A stretch of DNA of 64,000 nucleotides from JAZKHT01 sp040385245 (GCA_040385245.1 JAZKHT010000007.1:62001-126000); one strand, 5' to 3'; shown: positions 8,834-18,548, counted from the first letter of the stretch. A program made the numbers and translations. The notes: generated by a model not told the origin, from the letters alone.

Positions 8834-10092
8834 TAACGGATCAGGATCGCACGGAAATCGTTGACGTTGGTGCCGGTCGGACCGGGGCTGAACAGATCAC
8901 CCAACCGGTCAAACGCGGTCCAGGCGTCATTGGCCGCCAGCATAGCCGCAGGATCGGCCCCCATCTGGCGCAAGCGTTGCATCGACTGCCCGTCGGCAAA
9001 GGCACCGGCGTTGGATTCTGACCCGTCAATCCCGTCGGTATCGGCGGCCAGGGCGGCAAAGGGCACGCCTTCGGCGGCCAGCGCCAGCGCCAGCAGGAAT
9101 TCCGAATTACGCCCGCCCTTGCCCTGCCCGCGCAGGGTCACGGTCGTCTCGCCGCCAGACAAGATCACCACCGGTCTGGCAAAGGGTCGGTTGCGCGCCG
9201 CCACTTCGCGCGCGATGGCCGCGTGAACCCGCCCCACATCGCGTGCCTCGCCCTCGATCGCGTCGGACAGGATCACGGCGGGAATCCCCAACCCCTCGGC
9301 CTGTGCTGCCGCCGCCTCAAGCGACAGACGGGCCGAGGCGATGACCCGCACCTGATGGTTGACAAATACCGGGTCGTCCGGGCGCGGGGCCAGACCCTGA
9401 TCCCCCGCGATCCAGTCGGCAACCCGCTCGGGCAACGCGATGCGCCATGTCTGCACCAGCGTCCGCGCCTCGGCCCGCGTTACAAGATCGGGCACGGTTG
9501 GGCCAGATGCCACCTGCGCCGGATCGTCGCCCGGCACGTCAGACACGACCAGCGTCACCACCTGTGCCGGGGCGCAGGCCGCAGCCAACCGCCCGCCCTT
9601 GATGCCCGACACCTGCTTGCGAATGGCGTTCATCACTGAAATGGGCGCCCCCGACGCCAGCAGCGCCCGGTTCAGCCCCGCCTCATCTTCCAGCGTCAGA
9701 TCGCCCGGCGGGCAGGGCAGGAGCGCCGACCCGCCGCCACAGATCAGCGCCACCACCAGATCATCGGGGCCAAGCCCGCGCACCGCTTCAAACAGCGCGG
9801 CTGATGCGGCGATCCCGGCGGCATCCGGCACGGGATGCGACGCCTCCAGCACACGGATTTGTCGGCAGGGCGCGGCATAACCATAGCGCGTGACAACAAC
9901 ACCCGTCAGCGGCCCATCCCACAGATCTTCAAACGCAGCAGCAAGTTGCGCCGCCCCCTTTCCCGCGCCAATGACCACCGTCCGCCCTTTGGGCCGATCC
10001 GGCAACAGTGCCCGCAAGGCAAGCTTCGGGTCCGCCGCCTGTACGGCGGCGGTGAACAAGCCGGTCAGGACTGTGCGGTCTGCTGACAACAT
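8833..10092 (-). CDS. gckA: Glycerate 2-kinase (GckA/TtuD, MOFRL family)
   Basis: 419 residues, normal length. N-terminal part has VVIGAGKGAAQLA, CGGGSALLPCP and the EVGKQ-like region MNAIRKQVSGIKGGRLA; the C-terminal MOFRL part shows LSGGETTVTLRGQGKGGRN and ALAADTDGIDGSE, all characteristic of type II glycerate kinases (often misnamed hydroxypyruvate reductase TtuD). It phosphorylates D-glycerate to 2-phosphoglycerate, a step in glyoxylate/serine-type and tartronate metabolism. GGAG lies 7 bases before the ATG. It stands alone on the minus strand; no partner gene of glyoxylate metabolism is adjacent. Confidence 0.92.
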   Translation of the reverse strand: MLSADRTVLTGLFTAAVQAADPKLALRALLPDRPKGRTVVIGAGKGAAQLAAAFEDLWDGPLTGVVVTRYGYAAPCRQIRVLEASHPVPDAAGIAASAALFEAVRGLGPDDLVVALICGGGSALLPCPPGDLTLEDEAGLNRALLASGAPISVMNAIRKQVSGIKGGRLAAACAPAQVVTLVVSDVPGDDPAQVASGPTVPDLVTRAEARTLVQTWRIALPERVADWIAGDQGLAPRPDDPVFVNHQVRVIASARLSLEAAAAQAEGLGIPAVILSDAIEGEARDVGRVHAAIAREVAARNRPFARPVVILSGGETTVTLRGQGKGGRNSEFLLALALAAEGVPFAALAADTDGIDGSESNAGAFADGQSMQRLRQMGADPAAMLAANDAWTAFDRLGDLFSPGPTGTNVNDFRAILIR

Positions 10093-10474
10093 TCACATCT
10101 CCACATCACAGACAGGCACGTCCGGGCGAAACCGCAGGGCAATGATTTCGCGGATCATATCAGTCCTTTGCCCGGCGCGGCGCGCGTTGGCGCTGTCCGG
10201 CTGCCAACACACCCATCAAACGCTGCCATGACCGCCCCGGCAAGGGATTTGAACACGCTTTACGGTATTCACCCTGGCTCCGCCTGCGGGCATGTCAGAA
10301 CGCCCCTTTACCATCGGTGCGCCAAAGCCCGTCGGCTGATCGGCAAAGATTCGCAAATTGCGAATTTCAGCATTGCAATATGTGCATGTCTATTCCAGAT
10401 GTGTGGCTTGACCGACCGCGGCGCGCCACGCTTTTGGCGCAATGGCAAAGCATCCTTTGACAGGGGAACAGGAC
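10093..10474. promoter_or_regulatory. Intergenic region upstream of glycerate kinase and the DPBB lipoprotein
   Basis: 382 bases between divergent genes with no credible coding frame. It contains a perfect inverted repeat, ATTCGCAA-A-TTGCGAAT (10349-10365), about 110 bases before the lipoprotein start, which looks like a dimeric regulator site. The rest shows no feature I can name. Confidence 0.45.
10349..10365. promoter_or_regulatory. 17-bp perfect inverted repeat, possible operator
   Basis: ATTCGCAA and TTGCGAAT are exact reverse complements around a single A. The AT-rich, symmetric layout in a promoter region fits a transcription factor dimer; the factor is unknown. Confidence 0.4.
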
Positions 10475-11077
10475 ATGCATCTTCGGACTTGCGCACTTTC
10501 GGGCCTGTTTGGCGGGTTGATTGCCCTGTCCGGCTGCACGGAACAGGTCACCCGCAATGCCACGACAAGCTCAATGGACGCCTCGGTTCAGTTGTCGTCA
10601 AGCGGCACTGGCGAGGGGCAAAGGTTTTCGGCCTATCTGACCGGTTACACCTATTGGGACAACACGCCGCCGGGATCGTCCGCCATCGCACGGCCCGTCT
10701 TGCGCCAACGGGCGGGCGGAACGGGAACCTACAGCAACCCCATCACCATCGCCGTCGGGCACAGCATCGTCGGCGGGCGCCAGACGCTGGACTACAAGGA
10801 AGGCACCCGCTTCTATCTGCCCCGCCTGCAGAAATATGTCATCGTCGAAGATGTCTGTGGCGATGGTGCCACCCCGCAGAATGGCCCTTGCCACACTGGC
10901 TATGGCGGACGGCCCTGGCTGGATGTCTGGATCGGTGGACGCGGAATGGACCCCGGTGCCGCAGACGCCTGCGCCCGCCAGATCACCGGTGTACAACCGA
11001 TCATCATGAACCCGCCCAGCAACCTTGCCGTCACGGCGGGTGAAATCGCGTCGGACGGATGCCGCACCTTCGGCTGA
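10475..11077 (+). CDS. Secreted lipoprotein with a double-psi beta-barrel (barwin/expansin-like) domain
   Basis: 200 residues from the ATG at 10475, preceded by AGGGGAACAGGAC. The N-terminus is a lipoprotein signal peptide ending in the lipobox LSGC (Cys about residue 21). After a Ser/Thr-rich linker, the domain carries TGYTYWDNTPPGSSAI, AVGHSIVGGRQTLDY, FYLPRLQKYVIVEDVCGDG, GPCHTGYGG and DVWIGGRG: a small secreted fold with paired Cys, resembling barwin/DPBB proteins. From memory, this pattern of motifs is commoner in fungal secreted proteins than in bacteria. Role may be binding or loosening of a polysaccharide. It converges on the exopolysaccharide synthase gene with a single base between stops. 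Confidence 0.65.
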   Translation: MHLRTCALSGLFGGLIALSGCTEQVTRNATTSSMDASVQLSSSGTGEGQRFSAYLTGYTYWDNTPPGSSAIARPVLRQRAGGTGTYSNPITIAVGHSIVGGRQTLDYKEGTRFYLPRLQKYVIVEDVCGDGATPQNGPCHTGYGGRPWLDVWIGGRGMDPGAADACARQITGVQPIIMNPPSNLAVTAGEIASDGCRTFG

Positions 11078-11078
11078 T

Positions 11079-14000
11079 CTAATTGGCCGATTGCGCCATT
11101 TCCTGCGCAATCCTGCCCCAGACGCCGCGCCGCCCTGTCACCGCCCGCCAAACGGCCCGCCAGATCGACAGATAGATCAACGGGCGGTAAAACAGCCGTT
11201 GCAGCGGCACCAGCAAGACCAGCCACCACGGCTCTGTCCGGTCAAGGCGCAGCGCCAGCGTCGCCGCCACGATCTCGACCGCAGGCAAGGCAAGATAGGC
11301 AGCGATCAGACCTGCAGAAGACGCGGAAAAGGCGGGCTGTCCCAGTGTCAGGTTCAGCGCGGCATCCGCGACCAACCCAAGGAACAAAAGGTCGGCAAAG
11401 GGCGCCAGCAGACCAAGGGCAACCCCGGCAAGCCACAGATCGGGAATGGACCAGACCCCCACCGCGCGCCGTTCCAAGATTACGTGGCGATGTTTCCACG
11501 CGGTCTGGATCATCCCGAAACTCCACCTCAGGCGTTGCGCCAGAAAGGGGCGCAGGCGGTCGGGCACGTCCGTCGTGGCGCGGGCGCGATCCTCGAACAC
11601 GATGCGGTATCCGGCACGCAGCAGGGACACCGTCAGGTCGGCATCTTCGGCCAGCGTTTCGGATGAATAAAGGCCGACGGCGCGCACGGCCGCCACCCGC
11701 CACGCCCCCACCGCACCGGGCACGACCAACATGGCGTTCAGCCCCTCGACCGCGCGGCGGTCCACGTTCTGCGCCGTGACGTATTCCAGCGCCTGAAACC
11801 ACGTCAGCGCGTTCCTCCGGTTGCCGACCCGCACCACCCCCGCCACGGCCCCTACCGCAGGGTCCGCAAAGTGACGCGCCAGCAGCCGGATTGCATCAGG
11901 GTCCAGCCGCGTGTCCGCGTCCAGCGCAACGACGACCTCGGTCTGCACAAGCGCATAGGCCGCATTCAGCGCCTCGGCCTTGCCACCATTGGCGCGGCAC
12001 AGCAGCGTGACACGCGGGTCAGACGCGAACGCCGCCTCCACCGCCGCCGCCGTCCCGTCGGTGGACCCGTCATCGACGACGATCAGCCGCAGGTCGGGAT
12101 AGTCCGACGCCAGTGACGTGCGGATGCTGTCAACGACATGCGCTGCTTCGTTATAGGCGGGGATCAGCAAGGTAACGGCTGGCATATAATCGGTTGCAAC
12201 GGGATGACGCCGCCGCAAAAGGGCAAGCGTCAGAACAACCATTGCCCGCCCGACGCCTGCGATGACGGTGATCCACAGCACCCAGACCAGCGCCTTTCCC
12301 GCCCAGACAATCGCATTGAACCACACCCAATCCAGCCGCGAAACAAAGTCGTTTTGCACCGGCATCAGCGCATCGCGATCCGTCCCCAGCAACGTCGCCA
12401 CCGACACCAGCCGATATCCATCCGCCCGCAGCCTGTCGATCAGCAGCGGCACCGCCGCAACCGTCGCGGCCCGGTCACCGCCGGCATCATGCAGGACGAT
12501 GACCTGACTGCCGGAACCAAGCTGCCCCATGGCATCGGCAACAATCTGTGACGCCGTCTGCCCCTCCCAGTCGCGCGGCACGACGTCCGCGCCCAGTTGC
12601 AGATACCCAGCGGTCTGCACCGGCACATAAGGTGCGGCCTCGTCCGCGGTCACAGGGCCCTCGCTGCGGCCGTAGGGTGACCGGAACAGAACCGTTCCAC
12701 GTCCCCCGACACCAACCAGCACCCGCTGCAAGGCGTTCAATTCCAACCGAAGGCGAAGCCCGCCGGTCTGCGTGGCATCGGGGTGCAAAAAGGTATGTGA
12801 CCCAACCTCGTGCCCCTCGCGCAGGATGCGGCGCAGCAGGTCAGGGTGGCGCACCACATTCGCGCCGGTAACGAAAAACGCGGCGGGCACCCCTTTGTCG
12901 GCCAAGGAGTCGAGTATGGCCGTCGTCCCTGCCGGATCGGGTCCATCGTCAAAGGTCAGAACGGCCACCTTTTCGGACCGTCCGCCGAAGCGCTGCACGG
13001 TGACAGGACGCGGCACCTGTTGATAGGTCACATCCGTCACGACACCCGCACCGTCGGTCACAAACCGCCGCGCGCCTTGTTGGGCCAATTGCGTTACACG
13101 GCGAAACGGGCCGCTTCCCTCGTACCCGACATAATCCGGCAGGTTGATCCGTTCTGACCCCGCCAGATTGTTCGCCAAGACGGCCCAAACGCCCGGGTCT
13201 TCTGCCCCGACAGACCAGACCGCGACAGACCTGATCCCCAACCGGTCCAATACCTTGCGCTGGTTATTGGCCGAGGCCGCGTCCAGCAGCCAAATCTCGT
13301 GTCGCGCGCCCGTGGTATCCGCCAACCGGACGACGCTGTTGCCAAAACTTCCGTCAAAACTGATCGTGCCGCCAAAGCGTGCCGCAAGCCGCATGGCCTC
13401 GGCAAAGGGGATGGCGGCGTCGTCTTGGGCAAACCCGCCCAAAGCCACCACCAGTTTGTCACCAAGCTGCGCATCCGCCTGTTCGATCAGGGCGTCGAAC
13501 CATGCCTGCGGGGCAAGTGGCCCATTCCCCCCGCGAAACGCCTGAAAAACGACATGATCGACCGCCGCCACGATCCGGGGGTCGCGCCACAAGATACCCT
13601 CCCCTTCGGCCACCAGACACAACGGGGTGTGGGGCATGGCCGTCCGCAGATCCGATAACAGCAACAAGACCCCATCGATCTGGTTCGGCGCCACCTTTTC
13701 CGGACGCAGACACAGACCGGCATAGGGATGGGCTGCTCGGGTCAGGCCGTCGACAATGATCTGGCGCGCGACCGGGTCATCCAACAGCATCGCACCCGCA
13801 TCCAGCGGGCGGGGCATCGTCAGAATGGCCACCAGATGCACCGCCACACGCGCATGGCCTGTGCCAAGGGCAGTGCGCAGGGCCTGATCCGACGCATGAT
13901 CCGGCGCAAGCCGCTGGATGCTGCCGTACGCGACATCGACCTGCACCCATTCCGCCAGCACGGCATCCACAGCGCCGCAGTGCCGTGCCAGAGACGGGAT

Positions 14001-14312
14001 CGCAGCAACTGGCCAAACCCGCAGATAGGCCCAGACATCGACCGGTCCGGCTGCCGCTGCTGCGCAGTCTGGCGGCGTTCCGGTTGGTTTGGGGGCGGCC
14101 AGCATCTGCGTCTCGCCCTCGGGTGAAAGGGGCGGCAGCTTGGACACGTAAAGAAGACTGGCCATGAATGTCAGCAAAAGGCCGAAGATCACCACCGCCC
14201 CGGCCAACGCCAAGCCACGCAGACCCCGCCCGCGCCGTCCCTCGGGATCAAAGAACACCTGACGACGCACCGGGCGTCGGGGATGGGTGGAGTTCGGGGC
14301 GACCTTGCGCAC
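11079..14312 (-). CDS. Three-domain membrane enzyme: GH18-like, polysaccharide deacetylase (NodB) and family 2 glycosyltransferase
   Basis: 1,077 residues. One N-terminal membrane anchor (about 31-56), then a GH18/chitinase-like barrel (about 90-390; note FDGSFGNSV and IWLLDAASANNQRKV), then a NodB domain (about 445-640) with TFDDGPD (453-459), metal ligands in SHTFLH (505-510), RSPYG (544-548) and VLHD. Membrane helices (about 662-698) lead into a GT2 domain (about 710-950) with DDGS, DAD (798-800) and QRLRW (926-930), and a C-terminal membrane block. The mix recalls PgaB (deacetylase plus GH-like) fused to PgaC (synthase), so it probably makes and partly deacetylates a beta-linked amino-sugar polymer. 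It is divergent from the DUF3131 gene. Confidence 0.85.
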   Translation of the reverse strand: MRKVAPNSTHPRRPVRRQVFFDPEGRRGRGLRGLALAGAVVIFGLLLTFMASLLYVSKLPPLSPEGETQMLAAPKPTGTPPDCAAAAAGPVDVWAYLRVWPVAAIPSLARHCGAVDAVLAEWVQVDVAYGSIQRLAPDHASDQALRTALGTGHARVAVHLVAILTMPRPLDAGAMLLDDPVARQIIVDGLTRAAHPYAGLCLRPEKVAPNQIDGVLLLLSDLRTAMPHTPLCLVAEGEGILWRDPRIVAAVDHVVFQAFRGGNGPLAPQAWFDALIEQADAQLGDKLVVALGGFAQDDAAIPFAEAMRLAARFGGTISFDGSFGNSVVRLADTTGARHEIWLLDAASANNQRKVLDRLGIRSVAVWSVGAEDPGVWAVLANNLAGSERINLPDYVGYEGSGPFRRVTQLAQQGARRFVTDGAGVVTDVTYQQVPRPVTVQRFGGRSEKVAVLTFDDGPDPAGTTAILDSLADKGVPAAFFVTGANVVRHPDLLRRILREGHEVGSHTFLHPDATQTGGLRLRLELNALQRVLVGVGGRGTVLFRSPYGRSEGPVTADEAAPYVPVQTAGYLQLGADVVPRDWEGQTASQIVADAMGQLGSGSQVIVLHDAGGDRAATVAAVPLLIDRLRADGYRLVSVATLLGTDRDALMPVQNDFVSRLDWVWFNAIVWAGKALVWVLWITVIAGVGRAMVVLTLALLRRRHPVATDYMPAVTLLIPAYNEAAHVVDSIRTSLASDYPDLRLIVVDDGSTDGTAAAVEAAFASDPRVTLLCRANGGKAEALNAAYALVQTEVVVALDADTRLDPDAIRLLARHFADPAVGAVAGVVRVGNRRNALTWFQALEYVTAQNVDRRAVEGLNAMLVVPGAVGAWRVAAVRAVGLYSSETLAEDADLTVSLLRAGYRIVFEDRARATTDVPDRLRPFLAQRLRWSFGMIQTAWKHRHVILERRAVGVWSIPDLWLAGVALGLLAPFADLLFLGLVADAALNLTLGQPAFSASSAGLIAAYLALPAVEIVAATLALRLDRTEPWWLVLLVPLQRLFYRPLIYLSIWRAVWRAVTGRRGVWGRIAQEMAQSAN

Positions 14313-14461
14313 GTCCAGCCTTTCGTGCCGCCCGATGATCCGGCGCGTGTCTATGCTTCATCAAAGCTTAATCATTGCCCGACGTGCAACAAGTGCTAAC
14401 ACATGCGACACCTTGGTCCTGTTTTCCAAAGCAGCCAAGGAACCGACAGGCAGGATGTGGA

Positions 14462-16945
14462 ATGACCCGGCTGATGCACCTGACACGCCGCAGACTGCTC
14501 CAACTTCTTGCCAGCACAGGCTTTGCCGCCTTGGGCCCCGGCACAATCGGGGCGCAGATTGCCGACGCCCGCGCAATCGTGATGGTGATCGACGGCATTG
14601 GACCCGAAACACCCGACTTGCACCTGACCGAAGTGCTGAACGTCTTGCTTGAAAACGCCGTCCCGTTCGGGCTGGTAATGCCCGACGCCTGCAGCGACCC
14701 CGTTGCCGCACTTTTGCGCCGCCTGCTGTCGGAGTTTCCTGATCTGGCGGAACCCGTGATACGCGCACCTGGACTGGCGGCGATGCACCCCTATTTCCAG
14801 TGCCGCGCCGCTGCGGAAAAACAGGCGCTGGCCGAACGGGTCTTGGGTCAGACGATAAACCCCCTGACACTTCTGACCGATGCAGATCAGGTGGGCAGTT
14901 TTGACGCGCTGCGCGCCTTGGGCTTTCGGAACGTGCTTGTGCCCGGCGGCCGTGCGGCGGTCCGGTCCGATGCCTGCGCCGCGCGCTCGGTTTGTCTGGT
15001 CGGCGGCGGTCAAGTCGCGCTGGCAGAGGCCGATGCAGCGGGGGTATTTGCTGCGGCGCTGTCTGACCCGGACATGGTGCAGATCACTTTGTCACTGGAC
15101 CGCATCTCGGCGCTGCCTGTGGCAGGGGTCGCACTTCGCATCGCCGACATCCTGCGGGTTCTGGTCGATGCGGTCCAATCGGACCGCAATTTCCTGACCC
15201 TGCCGCGCGCGCACCTGCGTTGGTTCGGTGAGGACATCCGCAGTCGATCCTGCGCGCTGCGCCTGTCGCCTGCCGCTGAAAATGATGTAGGCTATCAAGC
15301 CTTGCGCCAAACACTTGATGCAGCGGGGTTGCCCTATTCGGTGACAGGCCCCGCCCAATCCGAACCGGACTGTCTAGACCCGGCCATCGGTCACGCTGCG
15401 GTCGCTTGGCTGGCAGGTGTCCCCTCTGGCACTCCAGCCTGTGCCACCGGCGCGCTGACAGGTCTTGACGTTGTGATTGGCCAAAGGCAAGCGGGCACCC
15501 CTGTGTTTGACGATCAGGGCCGTCTGTATCTGGCCGAAGGGCTGGTGATCGACGGCACCACAGCGCCAGACGCGATAGCGACGCTGGACAGCGACCATGA
15601 CCTTTTCATAACCGTTTCCCCGTCCGCTTGGGCGACGGAACCGGCGCGGAACGAAACCATCGGCTTGATCCGCCAAATTGCGACCCTTTCAGACACAGGC
15701 CTGCATGACGTGGCGGGCCATCTGGCCGCCATCCGCGCGCCCGATCCTGTGCTTGCACTGTGGCAGGAAACGCGCCGCGCCCTGCCATCCCCCGGCGTCG
15801 CCCCGGAAACAGAGGACGAGAAACAGGCCCTTTTGGCCGACGCGGCCCAGGCGTGGCGTTACATTGCCGCAACAACCGATCCTGTGACCGGTCTTTGCCC
15901 GGCCACCCTGCAAAGCACCCCGGGATCGGAATTCAGCTATCTGGAACTCACGATGTGGGACATCGCCTGCCACATTCAGGGCCTGCTTGCCGCGCACGAC
16001 CTTGCCCTGATCGACGCGGGCGACCTGACTGCCCGGATGTCGGCGATCCTGCGCGCGTTGCCCCGGCAGCGTATCGCCGGATTGATGCTGCCCAGTGCGG
16101 TTATTTCCACCACAACGGCACAGACCCTGTCGGCGGATTTCAACGCCTGCGATACGGGCCGTCTTCTTGCCGCGCTGCGCGACGTGAATGGCCACCCCGC
16201 AACAAAGGGCATGACCACGGACATCGTTGCGGGTTGGGATTTGCCCGCTGTCATCAGGGACGACCGTATCCATTCCATCACCAACGGCAGCTTTGATGAT
16301 GCGTCCGGGTCGCACTGTTCCCACTACACCGCCCGCGCCTTTCGCGCTTGGGGAATGACGGCCACCTCGCCCTACGAGGTGGGAACCGAAGGCAGCCCCA
16401 CCGATACCGCGATGCGTCTGCTGTACCGTGTCGCGGACATCGGTGCCTATGGCGCGGAACCGCTGCTGTTCGAGACGTTGGAGATGGGCGCATCACCCCC
16501 GGCGGCCATCCTGACGGACGTGCTGTTCGCAGCACAGGTGCGGGCCCACCGCGAAAAGGGCGGGCTCTGGTGTGTGTCCGAGGCGCCGCTCGACCGCAGT
16601 CCGTGGTTTGCCTATCACGGCCTGCGCGTCGCAGATGCCGAAACCCGGTTCGAGGCCCGCGCGATGTCGGACAACCCGAACCACCAGACGGCCGAATTTC
16701 AGGCCGCGATCATGCTGGTCAACAGCAAGGCGGCCTATCTGTGGTCGGCTGTCCGGCCCGACCCCTATTCCAGCGCCCTTGTCGCCCATATCCGAAACCG
16801 CGCCCCGATTGCAGAAGGCGGCTTCAGCCCGGGCGTCTATGCGCAGAACGGATTGGCGATGCCGGGTTATTCCGACCTGAACACCAACGGCGTCATCCTG
16901 CAGGCCATCGCCCATATCCTGCGCGGGCGCAAACCACGGGCGTGA
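14462..16945 (+). CDS. Exported DUF3131 protein with a NodB-like N-terminal half
   Basis: 827 residues from the ATG at 14462 (MTRLMHLTRRRLLQLLAS), which gives a twin-arginine-like signal (TRRRLLQ) and hydrophobic core ending near GAQIADARA; a GTG-like longer start adds an unlikely leader. Residues about 40-300 (AIVMVIDGIGPETPDLHLTE and following) have the look of a degenerate polysaccharide-deacetylase fold. Residues about 455-825 match DUF3131: DAAQAWRYIAATTDPVTGLC, YLELTMWDIACHIQGLLA, SPYEVGTEG, YSDLNTNGVILQAI. DUF3131 proteins occur with exopolysaccharide genes and may be glycoside-active. The gene is divergent from the GH18/NodB/GT2 gene, 149 bases apart, and is likely part of the same matrix system. 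Confidence 0.75.
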   Translation: MTRLMHLTRRRLLQLLASTGFAALGPGTIGAQIADARAIVMVIDGIGPETPDLHLTEVLNVLLENAVPFGLVMPDACSDPVAALLRRLLSEFPDLAEPVIRAPGLAAMHPYFQCRAAAEKQALAERVLGQTINPLTLLTDADQVGSFDALRALGFRNVLVPGGRAAVRSDACAARSVCLVGGGQVALAEADAAGVFAAALSDPDMVQITLSLDRISALPVAGVALRIADILRVLVDAVQSDRNFLTLPRAHLRWFGEDIRSRSCALRLSPAAENDVGYQALRQTLDAAGLPYSVTGPAQSEPDCLDPAIGHAAVAWLAGVPSGTPACATGALTGLDVVIGQRQAGTPVFDDQGRLYLAEGLVIDGTTAPDAIATLDSDHDLFITVSPSAWATEPARNETIGLIRQIATLSDTGLHDVAGHLAAIRAPDPVLALWQETRRALPSPGVAPETEDEKQALLADAAQAWRYIAATTDPVTGLCPATLQSTPGSEFSYLELTMWDIACHIQGLLAAHDLALIDAGDLTARMSAILRALPRQRIAGLMLPSAVISTTTAQTLSADFNACDTGRLLAALRDVNGHPATKGMTTDIVAGWDLPAVIRDDRIHSITNGSFDDASGSHCSHYTARAFRAWGMTATSPYEVGTEGSPTDTAMRLLYRVADIGAYGAEPLLFETLEMGASPPAAILTDVLFAAQVRAHREKGGLWCVSEAPLDRSPWFAYHGLRVADAETRFEARAMSDNPNHQTAEFQAAIMLVNSKAAYLWSAVRPDPYSSALVAHIRNRAPIAEGGFSPGVYAQNGLAMPGYSDLNTNGVILQAIAHILRGRKPRA

Positions 16946-16949
16946 TCCG

Positions 16950-18359
16950 TCACGCCGGGTGACGCACCATCGCGCTGCGTTTGCGCGGCAGATAGCGCCC
17001 GGCACCGGGGGTCAGCTTCAGCGCGCCATCCTGCACCGCGACCTTGCCGTTCAGGATGACCGTGACCGGCCAGCCGGTGATCTGCATCCCCTCGTACGGC
17101 GTGTAGTCCGCGCCGTGGTGCAGCATGTCATTGGCGATGGTGCGCTGCGCTTTTGGATCCCACAGGGCCAGATCGGCATCGGATCCCACCGCGATGGTGC
17201 CCTTTTGCGGGTAAAGCCCATACAGCTTGGCATGGTTCGTCGCGGTCAGCGCGACAAAGCGGGACAGATCGATGCGCCCCGTCATCACCCCTTCGGAAAA
17301 CAGGATCGGCAGGCGGGTTTCCACGCCGGGTATTCCGTTCGGAATCCATCGGAAACTGGTCTTGCCCTTATCGTTCAGCTTGCCAGCCGGATCATCATAC
17401 CGGAACGGGCAGTGGTCAGAGGAATACAGGTCGAAAATCCCCTGCTCCAATCCCTGCCAACAGGCGACCTTGCTGGCTTCGTCGCGCGGGGGCGGAGAGC
17501 AGACGAACTTTGCCCCCTCCCACCCGTCGCGGTCCAGATCGTCGGCGGTCAGCATCAGGTATTGCGGACAGGTTTCGCCCACGACCTTGACGCCGCGTTT
17601 GCGGGCGCGGTCAATCTCTTCCATCGCCTCGCGGTTGGAGACATGGACGATGACGATGGGCACATCGACAATCTCGGCCAAGGACAGCGCGCGGTGCGTC
17701 GCCTCGCGCTCGGCCGCGATGGGGCGGGTGGTGGCATGGGCCGGGGGTGCGACCGTGCCTGCCCTTTCATGCTTGCCGATCAGAAAGCGGATCGCATCCT
17801 CATTCTCGCAATGCACCATCACCAGCGCACCGGACGACCGCGCCGCATCCAGCGTGGCAAGGATTTCGTTGTCATGCAGGCGCATGCCCTCATAGGTCAT
17901 GAACACCTTGAGAGAGGTATAGCCATCCTCGACCAGTGCAGGCACCTCTTGGCCCAGAACGCCGGGGGTGGGGTCCGTAATGATCAGGTGAAAGCTGATG
18001 TCGGTCAGACAGTTGCCCGCCGCCAGCGCGTGATAGTCGGTCAGCGCCTGACGCAAGGACTGGCCCTTTTGTTGCAGGCAGAACGGCAAAACGGTCGTAT
18101 TGCCGCCAAACAGCGCCGAGCGCGTGCCACTTTGGAAATCATCGGCCATGACGATGCCGTCACCTGACGGCTGCGACAGGTGTACATGGCTGTCGATCCC
18201 GCCCGGCATCACATAAAGCCCGGTTGCGTCCACCTCTTCACGTCCTGCGGGAAGCGCTTCTCCCAGCATGACGATGCGCCCGTCGCGGATGCCCACATCA
18301 CAGCGCGTGACATCCGATGCGGTGACCACACTGCCGCCCCGAACAACCAGATCAAACAT
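16950..18359 (-). CDS. Dihydropyrimidinase/hydantoinase-type cyclic amidohydrolase
   Basis: 469 residues, typical length. A metal-dependent amidohydrolase: HVHL after PGGIDS, the carbamylated-lysine region SLKVFMTYEG, HCEN, VHVSN and SSDHCPF supply the binuclear zinc ligands. Family members open hydantoin, dihydropyrimidine, allantoin-like or phenylhydantoin rings. I cannot choose among them; the full D-hydantoinase layout with C-terminal TPYEGMQITGWP favours hydantoinase/dihydropyrimidinase. An MFS carrier lies 189 bases upstream on the same strand and may bring in the substrate. The stop codon is four bases from that of the converging DUF3131 gene. Confidence 0.87.
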   Translation of the reverse strand: MFDLVVRGGSVVTASDVTRCDVGIRDGRIVMLGEALPAGREEVDATGLYVMPGGIDSHVHLSQPSGDGIVMADDFQSGTRSALFGGNTTVLPFCLQQKGQSLRQALTDYHALAAGNCLTDISFHLIITDPTPGVLGQEVPALVEDGYTSLKVFMTYEGMRLHDNEILATLDAARSSGALVMVHCENEDAIRFLIGKHERAGTVAPPAHATTRPIAAEREATHRALSLAEIVDVPIVIVHVSNREAMEEIDRARKRGVKVVGETCPQYLMLTADDLDRDGWEGAKFVCSPPPRDEASKVACWQGLEQGIFDLYSSDHCPFRYDDPAGKLNDKGKTSFRWIPNGIPGVETRLPILFSEGVMTGRIDLSRFVALTATNHAKLYGLYPQKGTIAVGSDADLALWDPKAQRTIANDMLHHGADYTPYEGMQITGWPVTVILNGKVAVQDGALKLTPGAGRYLPRKRSAMVRHPA

Positions 18360-18548
18360 CGCTTACGCCGCCTTTCGCAGGATATCGTCCACGGGCCGCA
18401 TCCGCGACCGACTGACCGCAGTTCTGGAACGCATCATCACGGCAGACAAGACATGCCTTTGACCAAAGGGCACAGGATGACCCGCACGCATCCGGAACCG
18501 GGCATAACAGGGGGCGAATGGCACTTTTTTGATCACACGAGTCGCAGC

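Noticed and set aside
10168..11043. Open frame overlapping the DPBB lipoprotein in another frame
   Set aside because: No signal peptide or conserved motif; the lipoprotein frame has a ribosome site, lipobox and conserved Cys pattern.
16959..18167. 402-codon open frame opposite the dihydropyrimidinase
   Set aside because: The amidohydrolase on the minus strand has complete metal ligands; this frame has no domain.
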